DNA of 17,690 nt from Polyrhizophydium stewartii (GCA_027604665.1 JADGIZ010000260.1:1-17690), one strand, 5' to 3'; counted from the first letter of the stretch, positions 8,700-16,485 are shown. Translations and numbers: made by a program. Notes: generated from the letters alone by a model not told the origin.

Positions 8700-9580
8700 C
8701 TTTTGATAAATAAGCACCAACTAAATGAGAGAGCTTGTGATAGGCAAGCGACTGAATGACATAATAAAAACATTAAAGCTGAAGGATAAAGGAGGAATAG
8801 AAATATACCATAGAGCCTAGTGGCGTCTGAACGTGAGGCGATTTGAATTAAACTTTTTGTTGTAGGTTACGTAAGACTACTATTGTAGCTAAATTCATTG
8901 ATGTAAACGATTTTCTTGTAGTCAGACCAAATTACATTTTCATCTGTAGCTGTTTCTTTTAAATGGTTATCGATGACTATTACTCTCTGATGTCTATTCA
9001 ACTATTTCTTTCATCAGATTTATGTTTTCTTACTCACCACTTATAATGTCATTAAAGCATTTTAGATGCTTCAGAAGGCTAAAATACCTGTAATAACTTA
9101 TTGAAATAGGGACATGTGTAAATTAGTTAATAGACTTTCTAATTGGTATCAATTTAGAAGCCGCCTCTGAATAAAATTGAATAGCAGCCTGGATAGAACT
9201 AATTTGCAGTTTGTGTAGGTGGAGTGGACTAGAATGAAATAAGTTGAATGGGTAGATAGTTTATTAAGTAAAAGTAATTTAGACCTTAACGAAGAAGAAA
9301 ATTGAATCGCGAAGCTTGACAGGTTATGAAATAATTGAGGTGGATAATCACGTAGGATTGTTTTCTGATCCACGCTAAATACGCCACTAGTCAAATTGAG
9401 GCGAAGCTTCGTTATATCTAACTTTTTATAGCCAATCAATAATGTAAAGAGGTTCATGTCTAATTTATGATTTTCAGACCCTAAGCACTTGATTATTTAT
9501 CTTATTTTAAAGCTTCTATTCTAGTTTACTTCTCTTCAGATTATTTGCTAATGACTAGGATATTATCTTTAAGCTATTTT
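8700..9580. other. Gene-free AT-rich stretch
   Basis: A 102-codon frame on the minus strand (9457-9149) is open but shows no family motif and a composition expected of chance, so I do not call it. A faint LSU domain I resemblance near 8812-8850 (CTAGTG, CGTGAGG) was seen and rejected. Nothing else is supported. Confidence 0.4.
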
Positions 9581-9640
9581 AGAGTTGAAGATTTAGGGCC
9601 GCAACGAGCGCTTTTATTTATTTCCATTTTGATAAATTAA
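9575..9640 (+). pseudogene. SSU rRNA-like island (around E. coli position 1100)
   Basis: CCGCAACGAGCGC at 9599-9611 is identical to the near-universal small-subunit rRNA segment that follows helix 35. Just upstream, GAGTTGAAGATTTAGGG loosely follows GTGAGATGTTGGGTTAAGTCC. Downstream the expected AACCC is replaced by TTTTATTT and the match ends. A 13-base GC-rich match in AT-rich DNA is unlikely by chance, yet the piece is far too short to be a complete gene: remnant or fragment. Confidence 0.4.
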
Positions 9641-9747
9641 TAGTTTTATACTTTTACCTAAATGAAAAGAGCTAAAGTTTATTAAACAGTTTAGGATATC
9701 AAGCCCTGTATTTTGTTTTATTAATTTTCATTTCATCTCGTGAGACA

Positions 9748-9835
9748 CCCTCCCTCGCGGCGCGGAACGCGCGCCTCATTTAATGAGGCCTCGCTCGGTC
9801 AGGACTAATGGATCTGAATCTACTGAGAGGGAGGG
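9748..9835. repeat. Double-hairpin element copy 2 inside a 9-bp outer stem
   Basis: The double hairpin at 9752-9798 repeats that at 2211-2258: GCGCG-GAA-CGCGC (9760-9772) directly followed by GCCTC-ATTTAAT-GAGGC (9773-9789), same order and orientation. In addition CCCTCCCTC (9748-9756) pairs perfectly with GAGGGAGGG (9827-9835), so the whole can fold as one branched structure. The outer stem is not present at copy 1. Confidence 0.65.
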
Positions 9836-9841
9836 AAATAG

Positions 9842-9855
9842 GCCCCTGCGGGGGC
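9842..9855. repeat. Hairpin GCCCC/GGGGC
   Basis: A 5-bp stem with loop TGCG, six bases after the outer stem of the double-hairpin element; it may be part of the same insertion. Confidence 0.4.
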
Positions 9856-9859
9856 TCTA

Positions 9860-10320
9860 GAGAGGCATTGGAATAAAAAGGAAATGACAATAGAGAGACA
9901 AGATGAGCAGTGGGCCATAAATGATTGAGCCAGAACGGCGATTGAGGCTAAAGGGTTGTAGAACGATTAAGTCGAATTGATGAGACTTTGGAATGGTCTA
10001 GTGAATGAAGGTAGTATAACATAGTAATACGAACGATAAGAGATCAATGGAGGTTCGAATTAGTAAACTAACTGATAATTAGCTGAGACTACAAAGCAGT
10101 AGAATCAAATACTAACTCTAGAATATGTAGTCGGAACGAGATCTCTCTATAACCCAGAAAAAATGCATAGCCTGAAATGTGGGTGATCATCTAATTGACA
10201 CCTCTAAGGATTTGACTATTCTGAAGATGGTTTTGTATAAGTCCTGCAGCAATTGAACTTAGAGATTAGGAACTTCCTACTAGGGTTAAATAACTAATTA
10301 GATAAGCAAATTCTGATAAG
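9860..10320. other. Gene-free purine-rich plus strand
   Basis: The plus strand is rich in G and A (runs of AGAGAG, GGAAAT, GATGAG). Around 9915-10010, GGCTAAAGGG and following bases loosely resemble the reverse complement of the dispersed repeat at 2620-2710, suggesting a third, inverted and much diverged copy. No coding region recognised. Confidence 0.35.
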
Positions 10321-10326
10321 AGAGGG

Positions 10327-10516
10327 AGTCCCGATAAACTTTAGCCGTAGCGGCGTAGAAGTGTCGAAATGGGATCGATGAAGGTTTAGAAGAGATAAAA
10401 TGGTGGTTAAGATTCTAATAAATGCCTTAGCCGTAACGGCGACTGAGCTCTATTAAATAACACTCATTAAAATGAGTTTGAAAGCCTTGGCTGTAATGAA
10501 CGACAGAAGTCCCGAT
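10327..10516 (+). repeat. Local repeat trio with small hairpins
   Basis: TTAGCCGTAGCGGCG (10341-10355) and TTAGCCGTAACGGCG (10427-10441) differ at one base, in the loop of a GCCG/CGGC hairpin. A third, more diverged unit TTGGCTGTAATGAACG lies at 10487-10502. AGTCCCGAT flanks the set at 10327-10335 and 10508-10516. A hairpin ACTCATT/AATGAGT (10462-10477), shared with 3003-3019, lies between units two and three. Confidence 0.5.
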
Positions 10517-10564
10517 GAGGTGTTAATTGAAGAGTTGCACCCCCTCGGACTATATCATGTAGTC
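10512..10564 (+). repeat. Interrupted stem and following hairpin
   Basis: CCGA plus GGTG (from 10512) can pair with CACC plus TCGG (ending 10548) around an internal loop, and GACTA (10548-10552) pairs with TAGTC (10560-10564). The second stem shares base 10548 with the first, so they compete at that base. On the minus strand GATATAGTCC resembles a group I intron S element, but no R partner was found. Confidence 0.3.
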
Positions 10565-10676
10565 TCTGAAGATTTAAATAAGGTTTCCTGCTGATAATCC
10601 AAAGTTAACTAAAACATATGCCAAAATCTAATTTGTGTAGTTTCTAGAAACGTTCCAATTAAAGATGAAGATAATT

Positions 10677-10767
10677 TAGACCCAATCCAAAGGATTGGTG
10701 TTTAATTGATGAAAAAAATGATAGCGGTCCTCAGGCAACCTAAGGTTGCCTCAAAGGGTCGGACCGC
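10677..10767 (+). repeat. CCAATCC hairpin copy 2 and GCGGTCC nested element copy 2
   Basis: CCAATCC/GGATTGG with loop AAA (10682-10698) repeats the hairpin at 3364-3380. About 25 bases on, GCGGTCC (10724-10730) and GGACCGC (10761-10767) repeat the outer arms at 1852-1897. The centre here is AGGCAACC-TAA-GGTTGCCT (10733-10751), unrelated to the GCCGATC centre of copy 1. The right flank GAAAGGTAAAAAGAAATAAA resembles that of copy 1. Confidence 0.65.
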
Positions 10768-10871
10768 GAAAGGTAAAAAGAAATAAAATAAGTTTAATTG
10801 AATCAGATACTAAAACCAAAAAAGCTAGCAATCGTGACCGTTTAGAAAATACCCACAAAACCAATTATTAA

Positions 10872-10886
10872 AAGCTCGAAGAGCTT
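10872..10886. repeat. Hairpin AAGCTC/GAGCTT
   Basis: A 6-bp perfect stem with loop GAA; minor element. Confidence 0.4.
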
Positions 10887-10889
10887 CAG

Positions 10890-11440
10890 ATTAATAGGCT
10901 TAGGTAATTATTATAGATAAATCAAATTCCCTGAATAATCTCTACAACTTGTCCCTCAATTCAGAGCTACCTAGAGAAGTTTTAGAAAATCAAAGAGGGT
11001 CAACGAGCAATTCGCCCCAGATTACCTGTGTTAATTACAGTATAGAACCCCGTCCATATAACCTGAATTGTACCTATCTGTATAGCTAATGTAAGCCAAA
11101 ATCTCTTTTGAATGTGCCTGTTTCTCTTGTAGTATACAGACATATCAGCCCCAAAAAGGTGGTTTACCGGAGTGTAGGGCGTGAGCCTTTAGCACGAAGC
11201 GTAGCGACATCTCTCCAAATATTGTCGGAGTCGATCTGACCCAGGTGGTCATGCATTCAGAGATTATCAGGTGTATTCTAGATGTCACTTAATTAGAGGA
11301 TCCCGCTGACCATTGATCTTAAAAAGTCCGATTAATTTCATATAGGGTATTCCTACTAGGAGATGATAACAAGTAAATAAGATGTATAGGAAACACTAAT
11401 AGAGCCACCCTAAGGTCAATTTTAGAATTAGTCAATTTGC
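10890..11440. other. Gene-free stretch
   Basis: No gene, RNA or strong structure recognised on either strand. Confidence 0.4.
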
Positions 11441-11450
11441 ATAGATCTTG

Positions 11451-11467
11451 GAGCGGCTCCGCCGCTC
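11451..11467. repeat. Hairpin GAGCGGC/GCCGCTC
   Basis: A 7-bp perfect GC-rich stem with loop TCC. The same kind of arms (AGCGGC/GCCGCT) recur at 13797-13812 with loop ATCC. Confidence 0.55.
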
Positions 11468-11689
11468 TAAACTACACAGCTATTTTGATAGGGCTCTTAA
11501 TAACTTGTGGAACCACACCTCTAGTATTTAGGTTAAATGATACTATTTTCTATACTGATCAACTATTTTGAGTACTTAGAGTTGCAGTCTCCTAATCTTG
11601 TACAGAACTTCATTTTGAACTTATATAAACTTTCCTAGTTGTAAATTCTCTGATACTTATCTCTGGGGCGTAAGCTAATTTTTAATACC

Positions 11690-11925
11690 CACCTTGACAT
11701 TACCTCTTTGAGCAACCCTCATTCTTCCGGAATAGTCTCAAATTAGTTAATTTGTTCAGAATCTATTGGGTGGCTCTCATTGATCTCAATAAATAAATCT
11801 GGATTCAATGGAAAATGAAGAATAACAACTTTTTAATTTCTGTCACAATCTAATTGGATTTTGAACCAGGGATAAAAGGTTATAAGAAAAATGTGATCAG
11901 CTGATAAGAATTAAGCCATAGATTA
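11690..11925 (+). pseudogene. Possible degraded LSU rRNA domain V
   Basis: GGATAAAAGGT at 11870-11880 equals the conserved segment just 5' of the peptidyl-transferase GGGGATAACAGG motif, and AGCTGATA at 11899-11906 falls near the spacing expected of GGCTGATA, but the essential GGGGATAACAG itself is absent. Upstream, TTGGGTGGCTCTCATTGA (about 11765) and TTCAATGGAAAATGAAG (about 11804) fall in the right order to echo domain V segments. Each match alone is weak. If real it is a decayed copy, since the catalytic core is not intact. Confidence 0.22.
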
Positions 11926-11928
11926 TTT

Positions 11929-12056
11929 GAATCATCTAAAGATCAAAATAAAATTTCATTTATTGGTTACTTGACAAGGTTTCAGAGAAGCCAATAATAA
12001 TAATGATGTGATCATATATGGATGGTTTAGAGGTAGTTCTAGAATCATCTAAAGAT
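11929..12056 (+). repeat. Short direct repeat GAATCATCTAAAGAT
   Basis: The 15-base word occurs at 11929-11943 and 12042-12056. A related TCTAAAGATGATT core occurs in the longer direct repeat at 16733 and 16801, so these may be one family. Confidence 0.4.
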
Positions 12057-12059
12057 GCT

Positions 12060-13440
12060 AGTCTAAAATTGAGAAAGATGAATTGATCAATGGATCCAAA
12101 TGTCTTTGCTGATTAGAAGCTAAATTCTATTTCAGGTGGTAAATAATCTTGATTAAGTAAAGTGTTACCATTATTAACTACCTTATAAAGATGTCTAGTA
12201 ATAATATGTCTATGAGAAATAAAAGACCAAATAAAGTATTTGTAGTTTTGGCAAAAGTGATTAAAAAAAGGTTACTCTGGCCTAATGACAAATCTCTCAA
12301 TAGTTTAGTTCTACTTAATCCTTCACTTGTGTCTACCATTAATTATTTTAGTCTTTGAGAGGTTCCGGGGCAAGAAGCGGGTCTAATCCTCAAGAGTCTA
12401 ATTGGGTAAGGACTTTCAATCCATCAATAATAATAAATATGAAGTAACAAAAGCTATTAAAACAGCATGGTACCAATACTATTAACGCATGTAGTTTTAT
12501 TACCTGAATTAGGTAATGCATTAGCCATAGTAAAGCATGTGGCATTATGACCAAGGTGTCAGGTAAGATTTGGGTTACAAGTACCACCTAATAGGCTATT
12601 ACCCATTCTACTCCTTTATATTGAACTAGGTGCATCTACTAGTTAATATAGCTAAAATAATCTTACCGCGAATAAAAATTAAGCTGTGTGAAATAGCACC
12701 GCTGGAGAAAATATCACTTAAGAAAGGGTAACATAAGTAGGATTGGGGCTATAGAATATTTGGAAAGTTAAAGCCTACAGGGAATAATTCTAGGTATCCT
12801 GTCAATTACAAAAATAGAAGTAATTAAACCACGATCTAAATAACGATTAGTATAAACTACCTAATAAAGCTTACGTTGAATCTTCAGCGACCACAAAGAG
12901 TTTCTGAATAGGTTAATAATGGTAATCGTCAAGTCAGAAGAGGCTTAACGTCAACTATCAGGTTCCCATCTAATTTAGCGTATTACATACCAGTAGATAG
13001 AATCCTTAAGATACTTCTTCTGATCCTTTTAGTAAACCCTTAGACTCGACTCTGCCTGTACTGGTTCTCTTGAGGTATTTCTATTCGAATTGACTTCCTA
13101 AGTGGTATACTATTTTACCTGGATCCAATACTCCTTGGAGCTTACCTACTGTAGAGTTATTACCTAATATATATTCTTTACTTAGAAACCTACTGGTAAT
13201 ATACCTGGGATTATACACTTACTCTACCTTTGGGCTAAGTAATCTCCTGGTCATTCTGTTCTAAACCACATACTTACTATACGACTACTATCTTCTTAGT
13301 AGGAAAGGTCTCTTGGATTCAGGTGTTGCTTAGAAATAGAATATTCAGCTAAACTAAAATAGTAGGCAGAGATAGTCGTGTATACGAATCCTTTAATAAA
13401 AGCTGACGCAATCAGAATTATCACCCTCCAACTTTCAGTT
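12060..13440. other. Gene-free AT-rich stretch
   Basis: A 65-codon minus-strand frame (12587-12390) is hydrophobic but carries no recognisable respiratory-chain motif. Nothing else is supported. Confidence 0.4.
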
Positions 13441-13443
13441 TGG

Positions 13444-13508
13444 GCAATTTAACAATTGCTTGGGTTAGTAAATAGCTGTAGTTAGATGAACGGCAATCTG
13501 TAGATTGC
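13444..13508. repeat. Two hairpins with GCAAT arms
   Basis: GCAATT/AATTGC (13444-13459, loop TAAC) and GCAATCT/AGATTGC (13493-13508, loop GT). Related words (AATCTTTAGATTGCTC, about 1389) occur elsewhere. Confidence 0.4.
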
Positions 13509-13774
13509 TTTGAACAACTCTTGAAGATGCAGCCTTCGCCGTTTGCCCTCGGGTGCTCTTTCAGAAGGTGCAACGCCGGGCTCAATCTTTTTGGATCATA
13601 TCGAGACCGGGCTTTGTTATTACATGAACAAAATCAAAACACAAACCTAAGGTCTATTTAGTAGATTATTTAGACTTGGTTATCCCAAACGCTTCACTAA
13701 TAAGCTTACGTTCAGTTAAACCCGATTCACGATCTATGATTGTTTTTATTGCATAGCAGCTATCTAAGAAACAA

Positions 13775-13818
13775 ATCTAATAGTTGACAATCTCGGAGCG
13801 GCATCCGCCGCTGATTGT
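13775..13818. repeat. Extended hairpin preceded by a dispersed 15-mer
   Basis: ACAATC (13788-13793) pairs with GATTGT (13813-13818), and inside it AGCGGC (13797-13802) pairs with GCCGCT (13807-13812), with a small bulge on the left side. ATCTAATAGTTGACA just before it (13775-13789) is repeated exactly at 14825-14839, where no hairpin follows. Confidence 0.5.
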
Positions 13819-14091
13819 GAGATCATGTATTTGGTTAGAACTGTTAGTTAAGATAAAGCTTCTAATGTTTATCAATTATGGTTCAGTAAGTGGCTCCGCG
13901 ATCTTTCATGATCCACAATCATTAGGTTAGTCATCTAATTTGATCTCTTGCAAGAATACATCGAAGCTAATCTTCTATTGCTAGTACTAATTATTTTATT
14001 ACATCTTAGCGGCTTCGCGATTTTCTAGGCAATTTGAACATCAGAGGATGCTTTATTTCTTATCTTCAACATTATTGAGGTTCTCTTCGAG

Positions 14092-14138
14092 CCCGGTCGC
14101 GGCGTAGGCCCCTTACTAGGGGCCGGCCGCTCCACCTC
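14092..14138 (-). repeat. GC element, full copy (inverted partner at 8666-8684)
   Basis: GGCCCC (14107-14112) pairs with GGGGCC (14119-14124) over TTACTA, followed by GGCCGC. The right 19 bases (14120-14138) are the exact reverse complement of 8666-8684. The left flank CGGTCGCGGCG is GC-rich but matches the partner only loosely. Confidence 0.6.
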
Positions 14139-14450
14139 CACGACTACTAGAGTGATAACCTAAATATTATTGTTCTAAATTAGTAATACCAAGAATCAGA
14201 ATCACAAAATTAACTTTTACTGATGGATATGGTCATAAATTAGTACTTTATAGGGTTAATTAATTTATTCAGGTAAGCCCAATAATTAGTAAGAATAAAA
14301 AAGTTCTTTTTGGAAAATTTCTCCTGAGGTCGTACGAAAATAAAAGTAAGTAGATAGTTAAACTAGCACTATATTATTCCATCAATAACCCCTACGAGTC
14401 CTAGTTCTAAATTAATATGTTCTAAGATTCAATCAAATCTTCATGAATTT

Positions 14451-14554
14451 CCCTTTAGCTTTACCTACATTTCATTCATTATCGGTTTATTCTAAACCTC
14501 CTTGAATTTCATTTTTATTACTGTCGTTCATGACAGGCTTTATTGAAGCCCTAC
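14451..14554 (+). repeat. Dispersed repeat, copy 2 (partner at 2663-2807)
   Basis: Same block order as copy 1 (CCCTTTAGCTTT, ATTATCGGT, AACCTC, AATTTCATTT, CGTTCAT, AGGCTT), with a large internal deletion and small indels. The terminal stem is kept in altered form (AGGCTT ... AAGCC). An ACGGT/ACCGT stem follows at 14617-14643. Confidence 0.6.
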
Positions 14555-14954
14555 CCTTGAAATTGACTAATCCTTGAGCGCTTTTGACAAGATGAGGTAC
14601 GTTCAGTCGCCTCCTTACGGTGGCTCCCAGAAGGGTGAACCGTGGCCCTCAAATTGTAAAATGCTAATTCGGGTAAACGAATGGGAAGGGTCAAATTAAT
14701 TTTATTATAAGGTGCGATTTTCTAATTTGATCGTCATTTTCAGGTTAAAATACTAGTGTAGATCGATTTTTAGTGACCTACATTCATCTACACACTTTGG
14801 TAAATAGTCAATAAAAACCTACAGATCTAATAGTTGACATTCAACAATATGCTAAAGGATTGAAGCCGAAGACTTGAACATGTAAAGCATCAATTTATGA
14901 AAACTTAAATTAGTTAAGAGAGCGGTAATGGGGTTGGTATAGTCAAATCACCGG

Positions 14955-15091
14955 TTCAGCCGTTTTCTCGAGTACCCTCATCAGCCTCGTATCACAAGTT
15001 CACTCATTGATTCGGTTCAAACGCCAGAGGAAGCTTTACCTTAACCAGAACACCCCCAACTTCATTCCATTCTGTTGACCCCTCTAGGGGG
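14955..15091 (-). repeat. Conserved structured repeat, copy B (inverted partner at 7998-8153)
   Basis: On the minus strand it carries the same order as copy A: a CCCC/GGGG hairpin (here CCCCT/AGGGG at 15079-15090), then the 22-base block (15025-15004), the 14-base block (14988-14975) and GAGAAAACGGCTGAA (14969-14955). Sequence between blocks has diverged. Retention of separated identical blocks suggests constraint or gene conversion. Confidence 0.6.
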
Positions 15092-15099
15092 TTTTGGTA

Positions 15100-15600
15100 T
15101 TGTCATCAATCAATTAAATAGCTCTGTCGAGAGCGGAATCTGTCGATTGCAGTTCTTCGAACTTCAAACTAGTGTTAAGCGATTCCCTTTTAATTCTTTT
15201 ACCTAAATTCAAATTACCATCCTCTTAGTCAAATTGGTTTATCTTGAGGGTCTAAACTATCAAGCACCTGATTCTAAACCTAATATACACCATGCGCTAT
15301 TATAGACAGCTGTACTGGTTATATATACTGAGCCTATTAAAGAACATAGCTATTCTAAAAGATATAATATCACTAGGTGTTGCGCTCTATTACAATAAAA
15401 CATGGATATCAAACATAACATCAATAGATCTCTAGTAAACTTAACCATAATGATAACTAGAGATTAAGAACCATTCTTTGAGTGATAATTAGTTTTCATT
15501 CTTTAGCTTGCTAGATGAATGCATTACTGAATATTTCTAAGAAAGCCTCTCTTATAGCTCTAAATAGATCCACGGCCAATTATTTGATTTTCTGTTATTT
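15100..15600. other. Gene-free AT-rich stretch
   Basis: A faint likeness to LSU domain II (AATAGCTC...GTCGAG, about 15115-15130) was noticed and not accepted. No gene recognised. Confidence 0.35.
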
Positions 15601-15615
15601 TGAAAACTGTTAGAA

Positions 15616-15662
15616 GCGGAGGGTTCCCGCATCCGCGGCAACCCGCCCCTCAGGGCCGGGTT
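15616..15662. repeat. Double-hairpin element, unrelated sequence
   Basis: GCGGA/TCCGC (15616-15636) is followed after three bases by AACCCGCCC pairing with GGGC-C-GGGTT (15640-15662), a 9-bp stem with one bulged C and loop CTCA. It has the same two-hairpin layout as 2211 and 9752 but different sequence. Confidence 0.5.
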
Positions 15663-15755
15663 TGCTAGCGAGGATGGCTGCCAATTGGTATACACATCAT
15701 TAAAAAATCTATTTAGCTATTAACTAGACATAACTTTAATTAAGGTCTTGTGGGA

Positions 15756-15848
15756 GGGATCGGCGAGTTTGTAATTCTTAGTCGACAGAGTGAATCACCC
15801 AAAGTAAACCTAATCCAAAGAGATTCGGAGGACCTCCGGTCCGATCCC
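15756..15848 (+). repeat. Multibranch structure closed by an 8-bp stem
   Basis: GGGATCGG (15756-15763) and CCGATCCC (15841-15848) are perfect complements. Inside are AATC/GATT (15812-15825) and CGGAG/CTCCG (15826-15838). CCC at 15846-15848 can alternatively pair with GGG just downstream over TAC. The size suggests a small RNA, but it does not fit a tRNA: no T-arm of 5+7+5 fits beside the closing stem. Confidence 0.45.
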
Positions 15849-16029
15849 TACGGGGGGGATGCAGGATGGTTGGGCCACTATTCAATTTAAAAAGCTTAGT
15901 CTGGCAAATAAATAATTTCTTGATATGATATTCGCTAACTTACTTATTAGATCGATTGATTATCAATGAGCTTCGCTCATTCTCTTTCTTTAAGGGACTT
16001 TGCCATAAGTAGCAAAACGATTATTAAGA

Positions 16030-16150
16030 GAATCGCGTCCGCGACGTTGGCGAGGGCCGGTCGCGTTGCCGCTCACAAAATCAAGCGCGCACGGTTTTGG
16101 AGCGACTCCGTCGCGGGGGGGCGCCGCCGGACAGGATTTGCTAAAATAGG
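16030..16150. other. GC-rich island
   Basis: A sudden block of high GC with CGTC/GACG (16036-16046) and GCGAC-TCC-GTCGC (16102-16114). An Arg- and Ala-rich plus-strand frame of 67 codons (15966-16169) crosses it, but its composition simply follows the GC content, half its length lies in ordinary AT-rich DNA and no motif is seen, so I do not call a gene. Possibly recently acquired or a stack of GC clusters. Confidence 0.4.
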
Positions 16151-16408
16151 TGCCCCCCTGGATTGCTAAGAATTAGTCCAAGCGGAGCTACGCTTATTTA
16201 AGCTAAGGATAAGTAAACAAATAAAATAAAGTAGGTAAAGCGAAAACCTTGAGCGCACTAACTAATTGGGTCGCACCACTACGTTGCTTTTAGGATTATA
16301 CGTATATCTAAGATTGCTGTGTGAATAGATTGATCGTAGATCAATTGGTATGTTATACAAAATTTATTATTGGCTCTTATATGACCTAATTAATTTACCT
16401 ATATCGCT

Positions 16409-16485
16409 AGCGACGTCGCCTCAGAAGCTCTTCTGAGGCCCGGATCTGAAGGATCCGGGGGAGCCTTTACAAGGCTCCGGTCGCT
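16409..16485 (+). repeat. Cloverleaf-like triple hairpin with closing stem
   Basis: AGCGAC (16409-16414) pairs with GTCGCT (16480-16485). Between them stand three perfect hairpins end to end: GCCTCAGAAG/CTTCTGAGGC (16418-16439, 10 bp), CCCGGATC/GATCCGGG (16439-16459, 8 bp; shares base 16439 with the first) and GGAGCCTT/AAGGCTCC (16460-16478, 8 bp). Total 77 bases, tRNA-sized, but arm lengths and loops do not fit a tRNA. All four stems are perfect, which in decaying spacer points to recent origin or selection. Function unknown. Confidence 0.6.

Noticed and set aside
8812..8850. LSU domain I segment (CGTGAGG region)
   Set aside because: Only seven contiguous bases match and the conserved GGAAAG that should follow is absent.
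9149..9457. 102-codon ORF on the minus strand
   Set aside because: No family motif; an open frame of this length is expected by chance in AT-rich DNA of this size.
10020..10060. tRNA T-loop GGTTCGAAT
   Set aside because: No matching T-stem, D-arm or acceptor stem around it.
10327..10516. CRISPR array
   Set aside because: Only two near-identical short units and one diverged unit with unequal spacing; no cas genes and an organellar setting.
15004..15025. tRNA T-arm (GGTTCAAAC) in repeat B
   Set aside because: Flanking bases do not pair into a T-stem and no acceptor or anticodon arm is found.
15105..15170. LSU domain II segment (AATAGCTC...GTCGAG)
   Set aside because: Matches are short, gapped and in AT-rich context; not distinguishable from chance by eye.
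15966..16169. 67-codon Arg/Ala-rich ORF
   Set aside because: Composition follows the local GC island; no motif and no supporting neighbour.
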